Shown: positions 37,547 to 46,076 of the stretch, piece by piece
How positions within the stretch are numbered: position 1 is the stretch's first letter
How the letters are laid out: each line of letters begins with the position of its first letter
Assembly (NCBI RefSeq): GCF_001641695.1
Contig: NZ_LSEF01000063.1
Span: 98,044-158,447, forward strand
Direction of reading: 5' to 3'
From: Bradyrhizobium neotropicale
GTDB lineage: Bacteria; Pseudomonadota; Alphaproteobacteria; Rhizobiales; Xanthobacteraceae
DNA length: 60,404 bases
Made by a program: the position numbers and the translations under genes
The notes under the pieces: generated by a model
The model's database searches: none
Seen by the model: only the letters and a program-made list of their open reading frames with translations
What the model was told of the DNA's origin: nothing

Positions 37547-37570
37547 TCAGGACAAGCGCGACACTGCCAG

Positions 37571-37679
37571 TCCCTCATCCTGAGGAGCGCGCTCTTGCGC
37601 GCGTCTCGAAAGGATAAGGCCCGCTCGTACCCCTCACCCTTCGAGACGCCGCGCAGGCGCGGCTCCTCAGGGTGAGGGA
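37571..37679. repeat. Palindromic element, TCCCTCATCCTGAGGAGC family
   Basis: 109 bp whose ends are inverted copies, with one mismatch in the CATCCTGAGGAGC/GCTCCTCAGGGTG stretch; inside are CGTCTCGAAAGG and CCTTCGAGACG. It is followed 33 bp later by a copy of the CGTCATTGCGAG family, giving two different palindromic elements in tandem within the 275-bp gap. Confidence 0.85.
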
Positions 37680-37711
37680 TGTAGATGGTCACGCGCTGCT
37701 TCACCAAAACT

Positions 37712-37791
37712 CGTCAATGCGAGCGCAGCGAAGCAATCCAGACCGTCTCGGCGGAGGGATTCTGGATTGCTTCGCTGCGCTCGCAATGACG
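37712..37791. repeat. Palindromic element, CGTCATTGCGAG family, copy 3
   Basis: 80 bp with inverted ends (CGTCAATGCGAGCGCAGCG and CGCTGCGCTCGCAATGACG; one mismatch) and inner GAAGCAATCCAG/CTGGATTGCTTC. It ends 30 bp before the mtnA stop. Confidence 0.88.
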
Positions 37792-37821
37792 GTGTGGCTC
37801 GATATCGCTTTGACGAATTAA

Positions 37822-38928
37822 CTATTCCGCCGCAGCCGCGATCCGTTCCGGGAATGCGGCTGCGAGCGAGGCGCGATCCGGCTTCAGCACGCCGCGTTCG
37901 GTGATGAGACCGGTGACGAGCCGCGCCGGCGTGACGTCGAAGGCGTAGTTCGCAACCGGCGACCCCTCCGGCACGATGCGGACCGTCTCCAGCCGGCCAT
38001 CGGCGGTGCGACCGGTCATGTCGGTGACCTCCACCCCGCTGCGCTGCTCGATCGGAATGTCCTTGATGCCGTCATTGACGGCGAAATCGATCGTCGGCGA
38101 CGGCAGTGCGACATAGAACGGCACGCCGTTGTCGTGGGCGGCGAGCGCCTTGAGGTACGTGCCGATCTTGTTGCAGACATCGCCATTGGCGGCGACACGA
38201 TCGGTGCCGACGATGGCAAGGTCGACCATGCGGTGTTGCATCAGATGGCCGCCGGTGTTGTCGGGGATCACGGTGTGCGGCACGCCGTGATGACCGAGTT
38301 CCCAGGCGGTGAGCGAGGCACCCTGGTTGCGCGGGCGGGTCTCGTCGACCCAGACATGGATCTTGATGCCGCGCTCATGCGCGAGGTAGATCGGCGCGGT
38401 CGCCGTGCCCCAGTCGACGGTCGCGAGCCAGCCGGCATTGCAATGGGTCAGCACGTTGACCGTCTCGCCCGGCTTCTTCGCCGCGATCGCCTCGATCAGC
38501 TGCAGGCCGTTGGCGGCGATGCCGCGGTTGATCTCGACGTCCTGTTCGACGATCTCGTCGGCACGCGCATAGGCGGCCTCGGCCCGTTCCAGAGGATCGA
38601 TCGGCGCAAGCGTCGCGCGCATCTCGTCCAGCGCCCATTTCAGATTGATCGCAGTCGGCCGCGCCACGATCAGCGTCTCGTAGGCGCGCTTCAGGCCGGC
38701 ATCGGAGCTGTCCTCGCGCATGGCGAGCGCCATGCCGTAGGCCGCGGTGGCGCCGATCAAGGGCGCGCCGCGCACCAGCATGTCGCGGATGGCGACCGCC
38801 GCATCCTCGCACGACGTCAGCCGTGCGATGACGAATTCATGCGGCAGCCTGCGCTGGTCGATCGCGCCGACAGACCAGCCGTCGCGCTCGCGCCAGATGC
38901 TGCGAAAATGCTTACCGTCGACCTTCAT
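37822..38928 (-). CDS. mtnA: S-methyl-5-thioribose-1-phosphate isomerase
   Basis: A 368-residue methionine-salvage enzyme converting 5-methylthioribose 1-phosphate to 5-methylthioribulose 1-phosphate. The catalytic cysteine is in LTHCNAGWLAT and the catalytic aspartate in VGTDRVAANGD. Length fits the MtnA family. It sits 18 bp after mtnP on the same strand, so both are one operon. Later pathway enzymes (mtnB, mtnC, mtnD) are not in this window. Confidence 0.95.
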   Translation of the reverse strand: MKVDGKHFRSIWRERDGWSVGAIDQRRLPHEFVIARLTSCEDAAVAIRDMLVRGAPLIGATAAYGMALAMREDSSDAGLKRAYETLIVARPTAINLKWALDEMRATLAPIDPLERAEAAYARADEIVEQDVEINRGIAANGLQLIEAIAAKKPGETVNVLTHCNAGWLATVDWGTATAPIYLAHERGIKIHVWVDETRPRNQGASLTAWELGHHGVPHTVIPDNTGGHLMQHRMVDLAIVGTDRVAANGDVCNKIGTYLKALAAHDNGVPFYVALPSPTIDFAVNDGIKDIPIEQRSGVEVTDMTGRTADGRLETVRIVPEGSPVANYAFDVTPARLVTGLITERGVLKPDRASLAAAFPERIAAAAE

Positions 38929-38946
38929 GGCATTCTGCCTTTCGTC

Positions 38947-39822
38947 TCAGCCCCGCAGCACGCGCCCCGCCACCGCATCGAGCTTCCGGAGCAGCTCCGG
39001 ATCGCGGGCCTCGGGCGCCGTGATCAGCGCGGTGTCGAGTGCGCGGTCCGAGCCGATCGGGCACGGCTCATGCTCGCGCGGAAACTCCTTGGCCAACCGC
39101 GCCACCAGCGCCTTGGCCTTGTCGGCGTTCGAGGTCAGCATGCGGATGATGTCCTGCACGGTGACGGCATCATGGTCGGGATGCCAGCAATCGAAATCCG
39201 TCACCATCGCAACCGTGGCGTAGCAAATCTCCGCCTCGCGGGCGAGCTTCGCCTCGGGCATGTTTGTCATGCCGATCACGGAGTAACCGAGCGTCTTGTA
39301 GGTCATGCTTTCTGCAAGGGTCGAGAATTGCGGTCCCTCCATGCAGACATAGGTACCACTGCGGGCGATCGCGATGCCCTCGGCTTCGGCCGCGGCCGCC
39401 AGATGAATGCGCAGGCGCGGCGTGACCGGGTGCGCCATCGACACATGCGCGACGCAGCCCCTGCCGAAGAACGAGCTCTCGCGCTTGTAGGTGCGATCGA
39501 CGAACTGGTCGACGAGAACGAAGGTGCCGGGCGGCAGTTCCTCCTTGAACGAGCCGCAGGCCGACAGCGACACCAGATCCGTGACGCCGGCGCGCTTCAG
39601 CACGTCGATATTGGCGCGGTAGTTGATGTCGGAGGGCGACAGCCGGTGGCCCTTGTCATGGCGCGGCAGGAACACGATCGGCAGGCCCGCGATGGTCCCG
39701 CGCCGCAACGGCGCCGACGGCTCGCCCCAGGGGCTCTTGATCACCTCTTCGTGTGCGCCTTCGAGACCCGGCAGGTCGTAGATGCCGGAGCCGCCGATGA
39801 TGCCCAATACCGCCTGCGTCAT
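38947..39822 (-). CDS. mtnP: S-methyl-5'-thioadenosine phosphorylase
   Basis: A 291-residue purine-nucleoside-phosphorylase-fold enzyme that splits methylthioadenosine into adenine and methylthioribose 1-phosphate, the substrate of the adjacent mtnA product. Signatures are IGGSGIYDL, PRHDKGHRLSPSDINYRAN and CMEGPQFSTLAES. The ATG at 39822 is chosen because it starts just before the nucleotide fold (MTQAVLGIIGGSG); the longer frame to 39852 adds ten poor residues. Confidence 0.95.
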   Translation of the reverse strand: MTQAVLGIIGGSGIYDLPGLEGAHEEVIKSPWGEPSAPLRRGTIAGLPIVFLPRHDKGHRLSPSDINYRANIDVLKRAGVTDLVSLSACGSFKEELPPGTFVLVDQFVDRTYKRESSFFGRGCVAHVSMAHPVTPRLRIHLAAAAEAEGIAIARSGTYVCMEGPQFSTLAESMTYKTLGYSVIGMTNMPEAKLAREAEICYATVAMVTDFDCWHPDHDAVTVQDIIRMLTSNADKAKALVARLAKEFPREHEPCPIGSDRALDTALITAPEARDPELLRKLDAVAGRVLRG

Positions 39823-39957
39823 GCCTGCTCCACCCCGTTCGCGATATGCCATCCCGCGGAGAAGCTATGCCAGCTTTGCGGCGGTTTTGGAACGGGGGTT
39901 GGGGGGGCCTAGACGCCAACGCTGTAAGAGGCGCAAAGCGCTCGCCGCACATTCGAT

Positions 39958-40084
39958 GTCGTCCCGGCGCAGGCCGGGACCCATAACCACAGGGCGTGGT
40001 TTGGCGAAGACTAGTCGTTCGGTACTACTACCAGTCGCTATCGATAGATTCCGCGGTATGGGTCCCGGCCTGCGCCGGGACGAC
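39958..40084. repeat. Palindromic element with perfect 28-bp arms
   Basis: Arms at 39958-39985 and 40057-40084 are exact inverted copies over 28 bp, separated by 71 bp. Each arm itself holds a smaller GTCCCGG..CCGGGAC palindrome. It lies between mtnP (start 39822) and the end of the carrier-protein gene (40110), and is probably another genome-wide element of this organism. Confidence 0.9.
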
Positions 40085-40109
40085 GTCGGAGAGCAGTAGA
40101 GCCCATGGC

Positions 40110-40382
40110 TCAAGCCGCCGTCGCCGGCTGCAGCTGGATCGCGACCATCCGCTCCAGCGTCTCGACGGATTGGAAATTCTCCGGGGTGATCTCGGACTGC
40201 GGGATGGTGAAGTCGAACTCGGCTTCGACGCCCAGCATCAGGTTGACCATGTCCATCGAGGTCAGGCCGACGTCGACGAGCTTCGCCGACGGGGCGACGT
40301 CAGCGGAAAGCGAATTCTGTTCGAGGATGCCCTTCACCAGCTTGATGATGCGATTGCGCATGTCGGTATCGAAGGCTTGCAT
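40110..40382 (-). CDS. Stand-alone carrier protein (ACP/PCP-like), likely partner of the amino acid ligase
   Basis: A 90-residue acyl-carrier-fold protein. Four helices are predictable; the phosphopantetheine serine is S42 in DVGLTSMDMV, at the start of helix 2 as expected (TSM replaces the common DSL). The ATG at 40382 follows GGGA; a TTG at 40388 is also possible. It is divergent across 359 bp from an acyl-CoA-dehydrogenase-like gene, followed by an amino acid:carrier-protein ligase. In Bradyrhizobium such ligases load small carrier proteins encoded nearby, so this is the probable acceptor. It is unlikely to be the fatty-acid ACP. Confidence 0.9.
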   Translation of the reverse strand: MQAFDTDMRNRIIKLVKGILEQNSLSADVAPSAKLVDVGLTSMDMVNLMLGVEAEFDFTIPQSEITPENFQSVETLERMVAIQLQPATAA

Positions 40383-40741
40383 CGGCAAATTCCCATCTGT
40401 CTATCAATGTCGGACCGGACTGCCGGCTACGATGGGCAGGGGCGGCCGATCCCGCAATGGGCGCGACCATTACTTCGCGTTTCTTAGTAAACGATGACTC
40501 AGATTGTCTAAAAATCAGGCCGCTTCCAGAGTCCTAACGCGTTGGCCGAAATCTCGGTGATGCGAACAACCGGACTTTAACTGTCCGTTCGGAATTGGGG
40601 TTCGTTTACCCTCTATTTCATCGACGAATTTGAATTAAATCCGTAGCCTCACATCACAAGCAAAGATTGTCGGATGATCGCTGGCTGCATCGCAAATGAT
40701 GGCGGGTGATCTCGAACGGCGAAATGGAGAGGCGGACGAGC
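40383..40741. promoter_or_regulatory. Divergent control region of the carrier-protein island
   Basis: A 359-bp gap, less GC-rich than its neighbours (notably 40480-40660), between the carrier-protein start and the dehydrogenase-like start. An inverted pair GTAAACGA (40487-40494) and TCGTTTAC (40602-40609) could be operator halves or chance. No clear -35/-10 was assigned. Confidence 0.45.
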
Positions 40742-41962
40742 ATGAACGTGCGTGAAGCGGTCCTTCAATCTATCGACGACGCGCAAGCAAGCTTTCTCGA
40801 ACAGGGCCCCTCGCTGGTCGAGCGCGCGGCCAAGACCGCCGCGGCAGCCGCCGCTGACGCCGAGGGCGTCGATCGCGACGCCCGCTTCCCCTACAAGGCT
40901 TTTGAAATTGCGCGCGAGCAGAAGCTGCTCGGCGTCATGATCCCCGTCGAGTACGGCGGGTTTGGTGCCTCGATCTACGATGTCACCGATATTTGTTACA
41001 CGCTCGGGCGCGCCTGCGCCTCGACCGCGATGATCTATGCGATGCACCAGACCAAGGTCGCCTGCGTCGTCAGGCACGGCCACGGTATCCCCTGGATGGA
41101 AACCATGATGCGCCGGGTCGCCCGCGACCAGTGGCTGCTCGCCTCCTCCACCACCGAAGGCCAGAACGGCGGCAATATCCGCGCCAGCGCGGCCGCCGTC
41201 GACCACGCCGGCGATACCGTCTCGCTCGTGCGCGACGCCACCGTGATCTCCTACGGCGCCGAGGCCGACGGCCTCGTCACCATAGCCCGCCGCGCCACCG
41301 AGGCCGCCGCATCCGACCAGGTGCTGCTGGCGCTCGCCAAGGACGACTATTCGCTGAAGCGTACGCTGGGCTGGGAAACGCTCGGCATGCGCGGCACCTG
41401 CTCGACCGGCTTCGAGCTGAAAGTGGACTGCCCCAGCGACCGCGTTTTTCCCGAATCCTATGACAAGATTCACGCTCAGACCATGACGCCATTCGCGCAT
41501 CTGTGCTGGTCGTCGGCCTGGGCCGGCATCGCGGCCGCAGCCGTGACGCGCGCACAAGCCTTCGTCCGCAAGGCGGCGCGCGGCGCGGGCGGGCAGATGC
41601 CTCCCGCCGCAGCGCACTTCACCGCCGCGAAAATGTCGCTCGCCAAGCTGCGCGCGCTGATCGCTGCCAATGTCGACGCCTTCGCCCGCGCCGAGCATGA
41701 CGAGCGCGCACTGAGCTCGCTCGACTTCCAGTCCTCGATCACGCTCCTGAAGGTCCAGGCTTCCGAGCTCGCGGTCGAGACCGTGATGCATGCGATGCGC
41801 ACCACGGGCCTCTCGGGCTATCGCAACGACGGCGAGTTCACCATGGGCCGTCACCTGCGCGACGTGCTGTCGTCGCCGATCATGATCAACAATGACCGCA
41901 TCCTCGCCAATGCCGCGACATCGACGCTGATGAGCGGCGTGCCGGCAAGCCTTAGGGACTAA
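40742..41962 (+). CDS. Acyl-CoA-dehydrogenase-like flavoprotein, no canonical catalytic Glu
   Basis: A 406-residue protein of the acyl-CoA dehydrogenase fold. The helical N-terminus is followed by STTEGQNGGNIRAS in the flavin-binding middle domain, and a C-terminal GRHLRDVLSSPIMINNDRI segment common in oxygenase-like or biosynthetic members. Neither usual base is visible: the helix position used by isovaleryl-type enzymes reads LCWSSAWAG and the C-terminal YEGT motif is absent. It lies 50 bp before the amino acid:carrier-protein ligase gene. By analogy with prolyl-carrier-protein dehydrogenases, it may oxidise a carrier-bound aminoacyl thioester. GGAGAGG stands before the ATG. Confidence 0.87.
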   Translation: MNVREAVLQSIDDAQASFLEQGPSLVERAAKTAAAAAADAEGVDRDARFPYKAFEIAREQKLLGVMIPVEYGGFGASIYDVTDICYTLGRACASTAMIYAMHQTKVACVVRHGHGIPWMETMMRRVARDQWLLASSTTEGQNGGNIRASAAAVDHAGDTVSLVRDATVISYGAEADGLVTIARRATEAAASDQVLLALAKDDYSLKRTLGWETLGMRGTCSTGFELKVDCPSDRVFPESYDKIHAQTMTPFAHLCWSSAWAGIAAAAVTRAQAFVRKAARGAGGQMPPAAAHFTAAKMSLAKLRALIAANVDAFARAEHDERALSSLDFQSSITLLKVQASELAVETVMHAMRTTGLSGYRNDGEFTMGRHLRDVLSSPIMINNDRILANAATSTLMSGVPASLRD

Positions 41963-42012
41963 CAAGCCTTCGCGACCAACAAAAACAATTTGAGATAGCA
42001 GGACTCGCATCC

Positions 42013-42993
42013 ATGAATATTGCCGTTCTTCCCAATTCCCCCGAGACCGCGCCGCAGATCGCCGATCCGCTCGATCACCTCGCCGACACCCTGTTCCACC
42101 GCATGGGCTCGGATGGCGTCTACGCGCGCACCGCGCTCTATGAGGGCGTCGTCGAGCGGCTCGGCACGCTGATCACGAACCATCGCGAGGCCGGCACCGA
42201 GGTGATGCGCTTCCCGCCGGTGATGAGCCGCGCCCAGCTCGAGAAGTCCGGCTATCTCAAGAGCTTTCCGAACCTGCTCGGCTGCGTCTGCGGCCTGCAC
42301 GGCACCGAGCGCGAGATCAACGCCGCGGTGAGCCGCTTCGATGCCGGCGGTGACTGGACCACCTCGCTCTCCGCGGCCGACCTCGTGCTGTCGCCGGCCG
42401 CCTGCTATCCCGTCTATCCGATCGCGGCGAGCCGCGGCCAGCTGCCGAAGGGCGGCCTGCGCTTCGACGTCGCCGCCGACTGCTTCCGCCGCGAGCCATC
42501 GAAGCATCTCGACCGGCTGCAATCGTTCCGGATGCGCGAATATGTCTGCATCGGCAGCCCCGACGACGTCGCCGATTTCCGCGAGCGCTGGATGGTGCGC
42601 GCGCAGGCGATCGCCTGCGACCTCGGCCTGACCTTCCGCGTCGACTATGCCAGCGATCCCTTCTTCGGCCGCGTCGGCCAGATGAAGGCGGTGAGCCAGA
42701 AGCAGCAGCAGCTCAAGTTCGAGCTCCTGATTCCGCTGCGTTCGGAAGAACAGCCGACCGCGTGCATGAGCTTCAACTATCATCGGGAGCATTTCGGCAC
42801 CACCTGGGGCATCCAGGACGCCAATGGCGAACCCGCCCACACCGGCTGCGTCGCCTTCGGCATGGACCGGCTCGCGGTCGCCATGTTCCACACCCATGGC
42901 ACCGATCTCTCCGCCTGGCCCACCAAGGTGCGGAACATCATGGGCATGCAGCCGCACGTTCCGGCCGATGCCCATGGCGAGGGTTGGCGCTAA
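42013..42993 (+). CDS. Amino acid:carrier-protein ligase (seryl-tRNA-synthetase-like)
   Basis: A 326-residue homologue of the catalytic core of atypical seryl-tRNA synthetases, lacking the tRNA-binding domain. It activates an amino acid with ATP and transfers it to the phosphopantetheine arm of a carrier protein. The zinc triad is C131 (SPAACYPVYP), E176 (RMREYVC) and C279 (HTGCVAFG). Those are the numbers I recall for the published Bradyrhizobium glycine:carrier-protein ligase, which has the same length. Motif 2 reads DCFRREPSKHLDRLQSFRMRE and motif 3 GCVAFGMDRLA. Cytoplasmic. The substrate is probably glycine (or alanine). The end product of the pathway is unknown. Confidence 0.94.
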   Translation: MNIAVLPNSPETAPQIADPLDHLADTLFHRMGSDGVYARTALYEGVVERLGTLITNHREAGTEVMRFPPVMSRAQLEKSGYLKSFPNLLGCVCGLHGTEREINAAVSRFDAGGDWTTSLSAADLVLSPAACYPVYPIAASRGQLPKGGLRFDVAADCFRREPSKHLDRLQSFRMREYVCIGSPDDVADFRERWMVRAQAIACDLGLTFRVDYASDPFFGRVGQMKAVSQKQQQLKFELLIPLRSEEQPTACMSFNYHREHFGTTWGIQDANGEPAHTGCVAFGMDRLAVAMFHTHGTDLSAWPTKVRNIMGMQPHVPADAHGEGWR

Positions 42994-43030
42994 AGCAACG
43001 AGGCTTACCATTTCCACGGGCAAGACGAGC

Positions 43031-43906
43031 GTGATCCACACCAAGGTCCGATGCCGCGAGATCACTGAGTCCGACGTCGAGGCGATTGCGGACTTGCTGA
43101 CGCGCGGCTTTGTCGGCCGCTCGCGCAACTATTGGATCCAGGGCCTGCGCCGGCAGGCCTTCCGCCCTGTGCCGGAGGGCTATCCGCGCTTCGGCTACAT
43201 GCTCGACGACAACGGCACACCCGTCGGGGTGCTGTTGCTGATCTACACCGCGCGGAAGATCGGCGAGGAGACCGCCATCCAGTGCAATCTCTCGAGCTGG
43301 TATGTCGACCCCGCGTATCGCAACTACGCGCCGCTGCTGACCAAGATCGCGCAGCGGCACAAGGACGTGACCTATCTCAACATCAGTCCGGCGGTGTGGA
43401 CCTGGCCGATCATCGAGACGCAGGGATTCCGTGCCTATTCCGGCGGCATGTTCTTCTCCGTCCCGGCACTGACGCGCCCGCCGCGATGGAGCAAGATCGA
43501 GGTCATTTCGCCACACGCCAAGCAGATCGAGGGGCTGTCCGAAGACGAGACCGAACTGTTGAGGCGGCACGCGCGCTACAACTGCCTCAGCGTGGTCTGC
43601 CGCACGCCGCAGGGCACCTTCCCGTTCATCCTGCAGGCGGTGCGGATCCGCCGCGGCTTCGTCGCGCCACCGGCGATGCGGCTGATCTACTGCAGGGACA
43701 CCGCAGAATACGTCGCCTGTGCCGGCCGTATCGGCCGGCTGTTGCTGCGGCTCGGCAAGGTCTCGGTGATCGTCGATTCCAACGGCCCGATTCGCGGCCT
43801 CGTCGGCATCTACAGCGACCGGCGCGGCCGCAAATATTTCAAGGGTCCGCACCGGCCGCAGCTCGCCGATCTCACGGACACGGAACTCGTGCTGTACGGT
43901 CCGTGA
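43031..43906 (+). CDS. GNAT-like acyltransferase of the carrier-protein island
   Basis: A 291-residue protein. The N-terminal half resembles a GNAT fold (REITESDVEAIADLLTRGF, then VDPAYRNYAPLL in the acetyl-CoA-binding turn). The second half has no family I recognise. It follows the ligase gene directly; the frame also opens earlier with ATGs at 42968 and 42974 that overlap the ligase end, so a coupled start at 42974 is an alternative to the GTG at 43031. It is a plausible enzyme that transfers the carrier-bound amino acid to an acceptor, or acylates it; this is inference from position. Confidence 0.75.
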   Translation: MIHTKVRCREITESDVEAIADLLTRGFVGRSRNYWIQGLRRQAFRPVPEGYPRFGYMLDDNGTPVGVLLLIYTARKIGEETAIQCNLSSWYVDPAYRNYAPLLTKIAQRHKDVTYLNISPAVWTWPIIETQGFRAYSGGMFFSVPALTRPPRWSKIEVISPHAKQIEGLSEDETELLRRHARYNCLSVVCRTPQGTFPFILQAVRIRRGFVAPPAMRLIYCRDTAEYVACAGRIGRLLLRLGKVSVIVDSNGPIRGLVGIYSDRRGRKYFKGPHRPQLADLTDTELVLYGP

Positions 43907-43979
43907 GGCGGGCGGCCAGCACAAGGTGGGCCGCTTGCTCCTCGTTTCTCCGCCGTCATACTGGGCGTCGCCCCAACCT

Positions 43980-44059
43980 CGTCATTGCGAGCGCAGCGAA
44001 GCAATCCAGAGTGTCTCCGCGAAAAGATTCTGGATTGCTTCGCTGCGCTCGCAATGACG
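43980..44059. repeat. Palindromic element, CGTCATTGCGAG family, copy 4
   Basis: 80 bp with long inverted ends (CGTCATTGCGAGCGCAGCG and its complement) and GAAGCAATCCAG/CTGGATTGCTTC inside. It lies between the convergent GNAT-like gene and the aminotransferase gene. Confidence 0.9.
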
Positions 44060-44072
44060 GAGTATATGGCAC

Positions 44073-44960
44073 CTACGCCGCCAGCTTCATCGCATGCGCA
44101 AAGTCCCAGTAGAGCTTGCGCGCCTTGGTGTAGAACGGGCCCGGCTTCAGCTCGCGGTCATCGATGCGGATGACGGGAGCGACCTTGGCGAAATTGCCCG
44201 AGGAGAAGATCTCGTCGGCGGTGACGAAATCGGAATAGCGCAGCGTCTTCTCGACCACGGTGACGCCGTCGGCGCGGAGGAGGCTGATGACGCGCTGCCG
44301 CGTGATGCCGTTCAGGAACGTGCCGTTCGGCACCGGCGTATAGACCACGCCGTCCTTCGCCATGAACACGTTCGAATTGCCGAACTCCGCGACGTTGCCG
44401 AGCATGTCCAGCATCAGCGCGTTCTGGAAGCCGCGCGAGGCAGCTTCCGCGAGCGCGCGCGAATTGTTCGGATAGAGACAGGCAGCTTTCGCCTCGACCG
44501 GAGCGCATTCCGCAGTCGGCCTGCGGAACGGCGACAGCGTGATGGCGTTGCCGACGGGTTTCGGCATCGGCGCCTCGTAGATGCACAGGCACCAATTGGT
44601 GGACTCGGGGTCGAACAGCACGCCGCCGCCGCTTCCGTTCTGCGCCCAGTACATCGGACGGATATAGAGCTCGGCATTCGGCGCGAAGCGCGCCAGCCCG
44701 TCGCGCGCGAGCGCGAGCCAGGTGTCGGTGTCGACCACCGGCTTCAGGCCGAAATTGATCGCGGATTGATTGGCGCGGGCGACGTGGCGGTCGAGGTCCG
44801 GCGCGACGCCCTCGAATGCGCGCGCGCCGTCGAATACGACCGAGCCGAGCCAGGCGCCATGCGTGCGCGGGCCCATGATCGGCACGTTGCCGTCATGCCA
44901 TGCGCCCTCGAAGAAGGTCCAGCTCGGCGAATATTCGATGGGCTTCTTGATCTCGGCCAT
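44073..44960 (-). CDS. Branched-chain amino acid aminotransferase (fold type IV)
   Basis: A 295-residue PLP enzyme. The PLP lysine is K158 in EAKAACLYPNN; the VAEFGNSNVF segment matches the usual VAEGSGENIF phosphate-binding stretch but with variation. Predicted to interconvert leucine/isoleucine/valine and their 2-keto acids; a D-amino acid transaminase or related activity cannot be excluded because of that variation. The ATG at 44960 gives MAEIKKPIEYS; the frame to 45011 lacks support. Confidence 0.86.
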   Translation of the reverse strand: MAEIKKPIEYSPSWTFFEGAWHDGNVPIMGPRTHGAWLGSVVFDGARAFEGVAPDLDRHVARANQSAINFGLKPVVDTDTWLALARDGLARFAPNAELYIRPMYWAQNGSGGGVLFDPESTNWCLCIYEAPMPKPVGNAITLSPFRRPTAECAPVEAKAACLYPNNSRALAEAASRGFQNALMLDMLGNVAEFGNSNVFMAKDGVVYTPVPNGTFLNGITRQRVISLLRADGVTVVEKTLRYSDFVTADEIFSSGNFAKVAPVIRIDDRELKPGPFYTKARKLYWDFAHAMKLAA

Positions 44961-45129
44961 GACCGGCCTCCCCTGGCGTGATGCCGCATTCGGCGCCACT
45001 ATTGTCCCCAATTCCTAAATGATTTGCTGCGGGGAACTGCACCCTCCGCTGGAGGCTAAACAGCGACGCCAACCCGCATCAATTACTGGAACAAACCGGC
45101 TATAGTGCGGCTACGTTACGGAGTGCCCC

Positions 45130-46065
45130 ATGCCGCTTGATCCGCTCGCAAAGCGTTTGTTGACCATGATGGCCGCGGCCGCGCCGCAGGCGCGAAGCCG
45201 GCCGAGCGTCGAGGCACGGCGGCAGTCGCTGGCGAAGCTGATGCAGTTTGCGCGCGCCGAGGCGCCGGATGTGACGGCCTCCGACGGAACGCTGCCCGGT
45301 CCTGCCGGGAGCCTCCCCTATCGCCTCTACACGCCGGCGAGCGCGGGTGAGCGCGCGCCTGGGTTTGTCTTCTTCCATGGCGGCGGGCTGGTCGCCGGAA
45401 GCATTTCGACGCACGACCGCATTGCCGCGGCGCTCGCCCATGCCACCGGCTGCCGGCTGGTCTCGATCGACTACCGGCTCGCGCCCGAGCATAAATTCCC
45501 TGCCGCCGTTGATGACGCCATCGCCGCGACAGAATGGGTCGCGCGAGAAGCGCCGGTGCTCGGCATCGATGCCGAACGGCTCGTGGTCGGCGGCGATTCC
45601 GCGGGCGCCACACTCGCAGCGATCGTGTGCCAGGAGGCGCTGCGGAACGCAGGTCTCTCGATCGTCGCGCAATGCCTGATCTGCCCGGTGCTGGATTTCG
45701 AGGAGACCTCGCCTTCGCGCGAGGCCTTTGCCGAGGGACATCTGATCGATCGCGTCACGATCGAAGCCGACCTCGCCGACTATCTTCCCGACGGCATCAA
45801 CGCCGCCGATCCCCGCATCTCGCCGCTGCGCGCGACGCGGCTCGCCGGACTGCCGACAGCGATCATCCACACCGCCGAGTTCGACCCGATGCGCGACGAA
45901 GGCAATGCCTATGCACGCAAGCTGCTCGCCGCGGGCGTTGTGGTCGAACATGTCTGCCATGACGGCATGGTTCACAATTTCCATGCCATGGGCGCGATCC
46001 TGCCGCAGGCGCAGCTCGTGCTGTCGCAGATCGGCGAGCAGGTGCGCCGGGCGGTTGGAGGGTAA
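45130..46065 (+). CDS. Alpha/beta hydrolase, hormone-sensitive lipase (HSL) family
   Basis: A 311-residue esterase/lipase. The oxyanion motif HGGG is near residue 83, the nucleophile serine is in GGDSAGA (about 157), the acid aspartate in EFDPMRDEG, and the histidine in HDGMVHNF. No signal peptide, so probably cytoplasmic. GGAG precedes the ATG. It is divergent from the aminotransferase gene. Substrate unknown, likely a short-chain ester. Confidence 0.91.
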   Translation: MPLDPLAKRLLTMMAAAAPQARSRPSVEARRQSLAKLMQFARAEAPDVTASDGTLPGPAGSLPYRLYTPASAGERAPGFVFFHGGGLVAGSISTHDRIAAALAHATGCRLVSIDYRLAPEHKFPAAVDDAIAATEWVAREAPVLGIDAERLVVGGDSAGATLAAIVCQEALRNAGLSIVAQCLICPVLDFEETSPSREAFAEGHLIDRVTIEADLADYLPDGINAADPRISPLRATRLAGLPTAIIHTAEFDPMRDEGNAYARKLLAAGVVVEHVCHDGMVHNFHAMGAILPQAQLVLSQIGEQVRRAVGG

Positions 46066-46076
46066 GGCGCATCTTA

